A stretch of DNA of 64,000 bases from an uncultured Carboxylicivirga sp. (lineage in GTDB: Bacteria > Bacteroidota > Bacteroidia > Bacteroidales > Marinilabiliaceae): assembly GCF_963674565.1 (NCBI RefSeq), contig NZ_OY771430.1, forward strand, positions 1 to 64,000, given 5' to 3'. The notes under the pieces are model-generated. The model made no database searches and was not told the DNA's origin. It saw nothing but the letters and a program-made list of their open reading frames with translations. Of this stretch, positions 17,809-25,423 are shown in pieces. Every line of letters starts with the position of its first letter. Within the stretch, counting starts at the first letter, position 1. Both the position numbers and the translations under genes were made by a program.

Positions 17809-19677
17809 ATGCGAATTTTAAGCTTCATATTTTTCTTAAATATTTGTATTATAGCACAATCTCAAGTCATACTTCAGGGATTTTACTGGGACGTACCTGT
17901 GAAAAGCGAGGTGAAGGAAGGTATATGGTATAATCACCTGGAAGAGAAATTAGACTATCTGCAACAGATCGGAGTTACTGCGATATGGTTGCCACCACCG
18001 TCAAAGGGGAATTGGGGGATTTACGACATGGGGTATGGAATTTATGATCACTATGATTTGGGCGAATACGATCAGATTGGAACTATTAGTACTCGGTTTG
18101 GAACCCGTGAAAGCTTAAATAAATTAATTGAAAGTGCTCATAAGCATGGTATCGAAGTGTATGCTGATGTGGTTTTAAATCACATGTATTCATTTCAGAA
18201 TAAAGATTTGGAACCTAATCCAATTATAAAAAATTATCTTCTTAACCGAAAGAAGAAAAATGCCGGTTATCCGGTTAATGAATTAAGGTATGGTTTGGAC
18301 CTAAAGCAAAATCAAACCATAACCATTCATTTGAGTAATCCGATTTATCCTAAGAAAATATCAGGATACAGACTTAAAGTCTCGGATGATCCATCAATGA
18401 ATAATGCCAATAAAAAATTTCATCCGATTTTGACAAAGAATACGGCTTTGGGATTTTGGGAAGGAATTGTTGATGGAGAAGAAAAAATTGAGTTTAAGAT
18501 ATATCAGAATCCGCAAATGAAATTGTGGTTGCAGTTGGAAGTGTTGAACGAAAATATGAGCTGGGGAGATCAAACTAATGGATTAACCATTTCATCTATT
18601 GCTGATGAACATGGTGAAGAGCTCAATTGGTATCCATTTTCATTTACTGGCATACAGCCTGCTTCAGGAAAAATGAAATGGGGTTATGCCGATTTTCATC
18701 CATCAGACATGAATGATTATATAATCAACTACCCCGATACAGGTGGAATTGTTGCCAACTCAAAATTATTTGGTCACGATTTTAATCACCGGAGTGAAAA
18801 TGTTCAGGATCAATTAACCACATGGGGAAAATGGTTGTTGGACGAGGTGAAATACGATGGAGTAAGGCTGGATTTTGTAAATGGTATTGAACCTGATTTT
18901 ATTCGAAGCTGGACAAATAAGGTAGTAAATGACTCAACTTTTTGTGTAACAGAATTCTTTACCTATTCAGTAAATCAAATAACAGATTGGAATAAGTTGG
19001 TTAATTCAGATAACAATGCCAAAGTGAAATCATTTGATTTTCCATTAAAAAAGACATTGACTGAAATGTGCAATGATTCGGTGGGTAAATTTGATATGAA
19101 TAAGCTGGTTAAAGCTGGGTTAATTTCAAAATTATCAACAGATAAGATCATCACCTTTGCTGAAAACCATGACACAGGTAAAGAACATGAAAAATGGATA
19201 AAGAAAGACTGGATACTGGCTTATTCATACATTCTGTTTCATCAACCCACACCGTGTTTATTTTATTCTCATTTATTTCCTACCAGGCAGAATGATTTTA
19301 ACAATAAAAAGCATGCTGTAATGGTGGATGGGAGCCTTCCTGAGAAAATAGAACAGTTAATCAAGGTGAGGTCAGTTTTACAAGGGGAAAGTTTTGTTGA
19401 TTCTACATTAGTTAATGAGAACAGATATGTGGTAGCCCGGGAAGGTATTGACAATTACAGGGGTGCCATTTTAATTTTAAATAATTCAGTTGAGGATGAT
19501 GTTGAGTTTAAAATGGAATCATTCTTGAAGGAGCATGAATTATTGGTAAATGTTTTGAATCCGGAGATGAAGGTACAGGTCATTAATCGGACCTTTGCTA
19601 TAAAACATATTGAAAGAGGTGCGTCTTTATGGATGCCAGTTACAGATTATGAAAAATTATTTAATATATCGAAATGA
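17809..19677 (+). CDS. Secreted GH13 alpha-amylase with enlarged domain B
   Basis: A 622-residue enzyme with a Sec signal peptide (cleavage near AQS-QVILQGFYW). All GH13 residues are present: D120 and N124-H125 in VYADVVLNH, nucleophile D355 in GVRLDFVNG, acid E382 in CVTEFF, and D455 in FAENHDTG. The N-terminal ILQGFYWDVP and YDMGYGIYDHYDLGEYDQ blocks resemble the GH13_5/GH13_7 alpha-amylases. About 200 residues lie between region I and region II barrel elements, including a beta-rich stretch at about 160-250 that looks like an inserted module. It probably acts in the periplasm on imported maltodextrins, because it has neither lipobox nor T9SS domain. It overlaps the next gene by ATGA. Confidence 0.9.
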   Translation: MRILSFIFFLNICIIAQSQVILQGFYWDVPVKSEVKEGIWYNHLEEKLDYLQQIGVTAIWLPPPSKGNWGIYDMGYGIYDHYDLGEYDQIGTISTRFGTRESLNKLIESAHKHGIEVYADVVLNHMYSFQNKDLEPNPIIKNYLLNRKKKNAGYPVNELRYGLDLKQNQTITIHLSNPIYPKKISGYRLKVSDDPSMNNANKKFHPILTKNTALGFWEGIVDGEEKIEFKIYQNPQMKLWLQLEVLNENMSWGDQTNGLTISSIADEHGEELNWYPFSFTGIQPASGKMKWGYADFHPSDMNDYIINYPDTGGIVANSKLFGHDFNHRSENVQDQLTTWGKWLLDEVKYDGVRLDFVNGIEPDFIRSWTNKVVNDSTFCVTEFFTYSVNQITDWNKLVNSDNNAKVKSFDFPLKKTLTEMCNDSVGKFDMNKLVKAGLISKLSTDKIITFAENHDTGKEHEKWIKKDWILAYSYILFHQPTPCLFYSHLFPTRQNDFNNKKHAVMVDGSLPEKIEQLIKVRSVLQGESFVDSTLVNENRYVVAREGIDNYRGAILILNNSVEDDVEFKMESFLKEHELLVNVLNPEMKVQVINRTFAIKHIERGASLWMPVTDYEKLFNISK

Positions 19678-22460
19678 ATAGGATTTACTTTTTAGGAATA
19701 TTGATATGGTTGACACAGGTTGTGAGTGCGCAGGTAGTAACTTCAAATCCCGCAATTCCGGTTGAAAGTGATCAGGTGATAATTACCTTTTATGCTGATC
19801 GGGGAACAGCCGGATTAGAAGGTTATACAGGCGATATTTACGCTCATACAGGTGTTATTACCGATAAAAGCACAAGCGATGGTGATTGGAAATATGTAAA
19901 AGCAGACTGGGGTGTGAATATTGCCGACTGTAAACTTACACAGGTAGGTTCGAATCAGTATACATTAACAATTTCACCTACTATCAGGCAGTTTTATGGA
20001 GTGCCCGATGGAGAAAAGATCCTGAAAATGGCCTTTGTTTTTCGAAGTGCCGATAGTTCACTTGAAGGGAAGGATACTGGAGGAAGTGATATTTTTGTTA
20101 GTGTTTCTGATGCTGAATTAGGGGTTGCCATTGAATCCCCGGTGGATAAAAGTTTGGTACCTGTAGGTGATGATGTTGTGGTGAGCGTTAACTCTATTTT
20201 AAGTGAACAATTGACATTATTTATTAATGATGTTGAAATTACATCCACTGCCGGAACATCAATTTCATATACTATTTCAGGTGTTAGTGAGGAGCAATAT
20301 GATATCAGAGCTGTCGCCACTTCTGGTGCAAATTCAGTTGAAGATAATGTTACCTTCTATACTAGGGGTACGCCAATTATTGAAGCCAGACCTAATGGAT
20401 TGAGAAGAGGAGTTAATAGAATTGATGATAACTCAGTAACAGTACTTCTGTATGCTCCAAGTAAGGAGTATGTGTACTTAATGGGTGATTTTAATGACTG
20501 GACGCCTATGAATGATTACCTGATGAAAAAAGATGGTGATTATTTTTGGCTGACGCTTACCGGCCTTGCTGCTGGAGAAGAATATGCTTATCAATATTGG
20601 ATGGATAATGACTTAAAAATTGCAGATCCATACACTAATAAAGTACTTGATCCATGGAATGATGGGTATATTGGTTCAGATATTTATCCCAACTTAAAAG
20701 CATATCCTGAAGGTAAAACAAGTGGAATAGTTAGTGTTTTTTCAACTTCAGCTGATGATTTTCAATGGGATGCTACAGGTTATAATGCGCCGGATAAACA
20801 ATCTTTAGTGGTATATGAACTTCTGATACGTGATTTTACAGCTTATCAGGATATAAAGACAGTAACTGATACTTTAAGTTATCTGAAACGATTGGGTGTT
20901 AATGCCATTGAATTGATGCCGTTCAATGAATTTGAAGGTAATGACAGCTGGGGCTATAATCCTTCATTTTATTTTGCAACAGATAAAGCCTATGGAACAG
21001 TTAATGATTACAAGACATTTATAAATGAATGTCATAAAAATGGAATAGCTGTGATTATGGACATGGTGTTAAATCATTCTTTTGGTCAATCACCATTTGT
21101 TCAAATGTATTTTGATGGCGACAAACCTACTGCTCAAAATCCCTGGTATAATGTTGAGCATAACATGAAAAATCCTGATGCACAATGGGGATACGACTTT
21201 AATCACGAAAGTCTTGAAACACAAGCTTTGGTTGACAGTATTTGTTCTTTCTGGATGAGTGAATTCCAGATAGATGGTTTCCGATTTGATTTTACCAAAG
21301 GTTTTACAAATACTGTAACACCAGCCACAGGTGATAATAGTTGGGCCAGTAATCGGGATGACAGTCGTATTGCTATTTTGAAAAGAATGTCAAACGAAAT
21401 ATGGAAGAGAAAATCTGATGCGTATGTAATTTTTGAACATCTTTCAAATAATGATGAGGAAACAATTTTGGCCAATCATGGAATAATGCTTTGGGGAAAT
21501 GCGAATCATGATTACAGTGAAGCCACCATGGGATATGATTCTGATTTAAGCTGGACTTCATATGAAAACAGGGGTTGGAACGAACCTCAGGTGGTTAATT
21601 ACATGGAAAGCCATGATGAAGAAAGATTGATGTATAAAAATCTATTATACGGAGCCTCTGAAGGAGATTATAAGGTTGCAAATAAAATCACGGCTTTAAA
21701 ACGTGTGGAAGCAGCTGCAGCAATCTTTTTCAGTACACCCGGACCTAAAATGGTTTGGCAGTTTGGTGAACTGGGATTTGATTTAAGCATCAATCGCTGT
21801 ACTGATGGATCAGTAAGTAATGATTGTCGATTAGCTCAGAAGCCGCCGGTGTGGCAATATCAGGACGATGAAGATAGAGCACGTTTATTTAATGTCTTTA
21901 AGCGTATGATTGACATGAAAACCGGTGAAGAGGTTTTTAATACTAGCGATTTTACAATGGATGTTTCGGGATCAGTAAAAAAAATAGCTTTGAATCTATC
22001 AGGTTCAGATGTAAGAGTTGTTTCGAATTTTGCATTAACTGCCCAAACGACCAGTATTAACTTTAGCTCGACAGGTTGGTGGTATAATGTAATATTGGGA
22101 GATAGTATTAATGTAACAAATACAGATGTTCAACTTACATTCCAGCCTGGTGAATATGTAGTTTACAGTCAAAAGAAATTAACCGGATTTGATACAAATA
22201 CATCAGTTGATGATGATGTTAATGCATCTTCAAAAATCAATTGTTATCCTAATCCATTTAATGAGTCGGTACAGATAGAAACAAACATGACTGGTGATAA
22301 ACTTCTGGAAATTTATTCAATTTCGGGCACCTGTTTAAAAAAGACACCATTTCAGGAGGAAAAGATTAGAATAAATCTTAGTGAATTATCCATTGGTCAG
22401 TATATAATACGAATAACTAATGGGAGTGAGGTGATTCACTCGAAGGTTTTCAAATATTAG
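19674..22460 (+). CDS. Multidomain GH13 amylase with T9SS sorting domain
   Basis: A 928-residue secreted enzyme. Order: signal peptide (1-19), N-terminal beta module (about 25-145), Ig-like domain (about 148-230), CBM48/isoamylase-N-like domain (about 250-340, YLMGDFNDWTPM), GH13 barrel (about 375-760), a C-terminal beta domain, and a type A T9SS sorting domain (about 850-928, CYPNPFNESVQIE ... IIRITNGSEVIHSKVFKY). Catalytic residues are intact: D463 with N467-H468, nucleophile D539 in GFRFDF, E588 in VIFEH, and H647-D648. T9SS exports it to the cell surface or medium, where it can start starch breakdown. It is translationally coupled to the preceding amylase by a 4-base overlap. Confidence 0.92.
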   Translation: MNRIYFLGILIWLTQVVSAQVVTSNPAIPVESDQVIITFYADRGTAGLEGYTGDIYAHTGVITDKSTSDGDWKYVKADWGVNIADCKLTQVGSNQYTLTISPTIRQFYGVPDGEKILKMAFVFRSADSSLEGKDTGGSDIFVSVSDAELGVAIESPVDKSLVPVGDDVVVSVNSILSEQLTLFINDVEITSTAGTSISYTISGVSEEQYDIRAVATSGANSVEDNVTFYTRGTPIIEARPNGLRRGVNRIDDNSVTVLLYAPSKEYVYLMGDFNDWTPMNDYLMKKDGDYFWLTLTGLAAGEEYAYQYWMDNDLKIADPYTNKVLDPWNDGYIGSDIYPNLKAYPEGKTSGIVSVFSTSADDFQWDATGYNAPDKQSLVVYELLIRDFTAYQDIKTVTDTLSYLKRLGVNAIELMPFNEFEGNDSWGYNPSFYFATDKAYGTVNDYKTFINECHKNGIAVIMDMVLNHSFGQSPFVQMYFDGDKPTAQNPWYNVEHNMKNPDAQWGYDFNHESLETQALVDSICSFWMSEFQIDGFRFDFTKGFTNTVTPATGDNSWASNRDDSRIAILKRMSNEIWKRKSDAYVIFEHLSNNDEETILANHGIMLWGNANHDYSEATMGYDSDLSWTSYENRGWNEPQVVNYMESHDEERLMYKNLLYGASEGDYKVANKITALKRVEAAAAIFFSTPGPKMVWQFGELGFDLSINRCTDGSVSNDCRLAQKPPVWQYQDDEDRARLFNVFKRMIDMKTGEEVFNTSDFTMDVSGSVKKIALNLSGSDVRVVSNFALTAQTTSINFSSTGWWYNVILGDSINVTNTDVQLTFQPGEYVVYSQKKLTGFDTNTSVDDDVNASSKINCYPNPFNESVQIETNMTGDKLLEIYSISGTCLKKTPFQEEKIRINLSELSIGQYIIRITNGSEVIHSKVFKY

Positions 22461-22469
22461 TTTTAAATG

Positions 22470-22498
22470 AAAAGGTGAGTCAAAAGATTCACCTTTTT
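22470..22498. terminator. Bidirectional terminator at end of starch locus
   Basis: AAGGTGAGTC and GATTCACCTT pair over 10 bp (one G-U) around AAAA, flanked by A-run and T5. It separates the amylase from the convergent sugar transferase, whose stop overlaps the T-run. Confidence 0.85.
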
Positions 22499-23918
22499 AT
22501 TTTCCTTCACCGCTTATTAATGTTTTCAGGGTGTAAATGATTATTTTAATATCTATCCAAAGCGAGAGGTTATGGATGTATAAAATGTCGTAGTTTAATC
22601 GCTGAATCATTTGGTCAATGTTTTCTGCGTAGCCATATTTTACCATTCCTAATGAAGTAATACCTGGTCTGCATTGAAGTATTTCGCTGTACTGAGGTGC
22701 TTTTTTAGAGATCTCATTTATAAAAAAGGCTCTTTCGGGTCGAGGTCCAACTATTGACATCTGACCAATTAAAACATTCAAAAATTGAGGAGTTTCGTCT
22801 ATTCTCCATCTTCTTAAGAAACGTCCAAATGATGTAACACGCGAATCATTGATTGAGGATAAAGCAGGTCCATTCACTTCGGCATCAATAATCATGGATC
22901 TGAATTTGATTATCTTGAATGGTTTACCATTTTTTCCAATGCGTTCCTGTTTAAAGAAAATCGGTCCTTTCGAGCCTTTTTTAATTCCCAAGGCAATAAA
23001 AGGATAAAAAGGAATAAGCATTAATAAACCAATAGATGCAATTACAATATCTATAATGCGTTTAATGAATTCTTGCCAAACCGGCATCTGTTTTCTTGAA
23101 ACAGCAACAAACGGTGGAGCAATCAGAGATTCAATTCTGGCAAAGCCTTTTACAATTGATTCCATATCAGGAACAAGCTTGATTGAAATATCCTTCATTT
23201 TGGCAACAGAAATAAGGTTGGTTACCAGTTTTTCCTTAGTTGAAGGAACTGCAATAATTATTTCGTCTGGTTGGTGTTCATTAATTAGTTTTTCGGCTTC
23301 ATTATAACTTAATGCAGTATTATTTGTCTCGTATTGGATATCATCAATCCTTATTACATCCGTTATTTTATTACCGCTTAAATTACCTAATTGCAATAAT
23401 TCGGCATAGGTGTTTTTTAATACGCCGTTTGATCCAATCAAGAGAGTTTTTAATCCCCAGTAACCTTTATGCATTAATATCCTGAGCACTAAAATCAAAA
23501 GGATATGAGGAATGTTTATACTAATTAGTGTAGTTATAAATAAACCTAAAAAGGTATTCCAAACATTGGCAAAAGAAAAGAGATTGTAAAAACCATAGAA
23601 GTATACAAATAAACTTAAGAATGAGATTCCTATTCCACTAAATGTTTTTGAAATATGATTAGAAATGGAGAGATTGATTCGATTACGATATAAACCGGAT
23701 AAGTAAAGGATAAAGAGTATATAACCAACTAATAATATAATTACTTCATTCTGATTAAGTAAGGCTTGAATCGACTGGGCAAAATGAGTTGAAAAACTTG
23801 GTAATTCACTTTTGAGAGTCTTAACGGAAGATGTTGAAGACAAGATGATTATAATGATATCGGTAACTAAAAAATATAAATTAATAGATTTTTTAGATAT
23901 GTTTGAAATAACCCCCAT
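22497..23918 (-). CDS. Polyprenyl-phosphate sugar-1-phosphate transferase (WcaJ/WbaP type)
   Basis: The 473-residue protein has four or more N-terminal membrane spans (about 10-150), a CoA-binding-like/nucleotide-fold middle part (about 160-260), a re-entrant membrane helix (KRIIDIVIASIGLLMLIPF), and the conserved bacterial sugar transferase domain with PIFFKQERIGKNGKPFKIIKFRSM, RRWRIDETPQFLNVL and MSIVGPRPE. Such enzymes transfer a hexose-1-phosphate to undecaprenyl phosphate to start exopolysaccharide or O-antigen synthesis at the inner membrane. The full-length architecture fits the undecaprenyl-phosphate glucose phosphotransferase group. No other polysaccharide genes are adjacent, so the product is unknown. 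Confidence 0.9.
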   Translation of the reverse strand: MGVISNISKKSINLYFLVTDIIIIILSSTSSVKTLKSELPSFSTHFAQSIQALLNQNEVIILLVGYILFILYLSGLYRNRINLSISNHISKTFSGIGISFLSLFVYFYGFYNLFSFANVWNTFLGLFITTLISINIPHILLILVLRILMHKGYWGLKTLLIGSNGVLKNTYAELLQLGNLSGNKITDVIRIDDIQYETNNTALSYNEAEKLINEHQPDEIIIAVPSTKEKLVTNLISVAKMKDISIKLVPDMESIVKGFARIESLIAPPFVAVSRKQMPVWQEFIKRIIDIVIASIGLLMLIPFYPFIALGIKKGSKGPIFFKQERIGKNGKPFKIIKFRSMIIDAEVNGPALSSINDSRVTSFGRFLRRWRIDETPQFLNVLIGQMSIVGPRPERAFFINEISKKAPQYSEILQCRPGITSLGMVKYGYAENIDQMIQRLNYDILYIHNLSLWIDIKIIIYTLKTLISGEGK

Positions 23919-23970
23919 AAAATGCTTAACGAATGTTGATGCAAAATATTTCGGGAAAGTTAAAAAAAAT

Positions 23971-23978
23971 TAATTTTG
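23971..23978 (+). promoter_or_regulatory. -7 box of pcm promoter
   Basis: TAATTTTG fits TAnnTTTG; TTTC at 23949-23952 could be a -33 element (18-base spacing). The box ends 6 bases before the ATG, so the transcript may be leaderless. Confidence 0.5.
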
Positions 23979-23984
23979 CCAACT

Positions 23985-24632
23985 ATGGAGATGTTGGATT
24001 CTTTTAGGCATAAGGGCATGCGTCAACGTTTGGTGCAGGAACTAGTTAGGAAAAATATTACGGATAAGACAGTATTGGAGGCAATTGGGAAGGTTCCCCG
24101 TCATTTGTTTCTCGATAGTAGTTTTGTTTCATTTGCATATCAGGATAAGGCGTTTCCTATTGCAGCCGGACAAACCATATCTCAACCATACACGGTTGCA
24201 CTGCAATCTCAATTACTAAATATTTCTGTTGGAGATAAGGTTTTGGAAGTGGGTACTGGTTCTGGTTATCAGGCTGCTGTGTTAATAGAAATGGGAGTGA
24301 AACTCTTTTCAATAGAACGACAAAAAGAGTTATTTACCCGTTCTACCAATTTGTTAAAACAAATTGGTTACAGAGGACGTTTTTTTCTTGGTGATGGTTA
24401 TGAAGGACTCTCGTCATTTGCTCCCTTTGATAAAGTGATTGTTACTGCCGGGGCACCTTTCTTACCTGAAAAGCTTTTGCTTCAAATGAAGATTGGTGGC
24501 ATTATGGTAATACCACTTGGTGATAAAAAACAAGTGATGACTCGTATTACAAGGCTTAGCGAGGATGATTTTGAACAGGAGCAAATTGGAGAATGTGCAT
24601 TTGTACCCATGTTAAAAGGAACAGTAAATTAA
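23985..24632 (+). CDS. pcm: Protein-L-isoaspartate O-methyltransferase
   Basis: The 215-residue enzyme methylates L-isoaspartyl residues in damaged proteins using S-adenosylmethionine. The AdoMet motif VLEVGTGSGYQAAV is at residues 87-100, preceded by the substrate-side AGQTISQPYTVA (61-72); both are hallmarks of PCMT. ATG at 23985 is preferred over an in-frame TTG three codons upstream, because that TTG lies inside the -7 promoter box. A second ATG two codons later is also possible. It is followed 12 bases later by an MBL-fold hydrolase, probably in the same transcript. Confidence 0.93.
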   Translation: MEMLDSFRHKGMRQRLVQELVRKNITDKTVLEAIGKVPRHLFLDSSFVSFAYQDKAFPIAAGQTISQPYTVALQSQLLNISVGDKVLEVGTGSGYQAAVLIEMGVKLFSIERQKELFTRSTNLLKQIGYRGRFFLGDGYEGLSSFAPFDKVIVTAGAPFLPEKLLLQMKIGGIMVIPLGDKKQVMTRITRLSEDDFEQEQIGECAFVPMLKGTVN

Positions 24633-24644
24633 AAATGTAATAAT

Positions 24645-25286
24645 ATGATTAAAGTTGAAACTCTGCCAATTAATATGTGGCAGGAGAATACATATATTCT
24701 TTCTGATGAAACCAAAGAGTGTGTTATCATTGATCCGGGATGTTTAACTACTGAGGAACGAAAGTATGTTGCCGATTTCATTGACTCTAATGGATATACT
24801 CCGGTTAAATTATTACAGACACATCTACATCTCGATCATGTTTTTGGTTCTGCTTTTATTGCTGAAATGTTTAACCTTGGTATGGAAGCCAATGCCGGAG
24901 ACGAATTCCTGATTGATCAGACAATTACTTATGCTCAGCAATTTGGGGTTGAAGTTGATAAGAATCCGCCTGCAATATCAAATTACCTAAACGAAGGTGA
25001 TGAAGTTGCGTTTGGTAACTCTGTATTAAAAGTACTTGAAGTACCCGGACATTCTCCAGGAGGAATTACCTTTTACAGTGAGCAGGATAAAATTGCCATT
25101 GTTGGAGATTCCATTTTTATGGGAAGTATTGGAAGAACGGATTTACCCGGAGGTGATTTTGATACATTAGTTGGTAATCTGAAGAATAAAATTCTTACAC
25201 TGGATGATGAAGTACAATTGTATCCAGGTCACGGACCATCAACAACCGTAGGGAGAGAAAGAACAACTAATCCTTTTTTGGTTTAA
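24645..25286 (+). CDS. MBL-fold metallo-hydrolase (glyoxalase II-like)
   Basis: A 213-residue metallo-beta-lactamase-fold protein with the zinc motif H60-x-H62-x-D64-H65 (THLHLDHVFG), a third-ligand histidine in VPGHSPGG, the bridging aspartate in VGDSIF, and the final histidine in YPGHGPST. Length and motif set match the short glyoxalase-II-like hydrolases common in Bacteroidota, which lack the C-terminal substrate domain of true GloB. The substrate is probably a thioester or similar, but cannot be fixed. It is 12 bases downstream of pcm. Confidence 0.85.
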   Translation: MIKVETLPINMWQENTYILSDETKECVIIDPGCLTTEERKYVADFIDSNGYTPVKLLQTHLHLDHVFGSAFIAEMFNLGMEANAGDEFLIDQTITYAQQFGVEVDKNPPAISNYLNEGDEVAFGNSVLKVLEVPGHSPGGITFYSEQDKIAIVGDSIFMGSIGRTDLPGGDFDTLVGNLKNKILTLDDEVQLYPGHGPSTTVGRERTTNPFLV

Positions 25287-25423
25287 AATCCGACTATGGA
25301 GATATGCTTTTTTCGGCCTTGTCGACTAAATAAATAGCAAATGTCATTGAATTTTACCCAATTTCTTCTTCTATTTGGGTTGTGATTAAAATGAAGTAAT
25401 ACCTAATTGATAAATAACAAAAT

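Noticed and set aside
25287..25423. Possible glycine riboswitch before gcvP
   Set aside because: The gap is short and shows only a weak ACCCAA/TTGGGT dyad, with no recognisable aptamer features.
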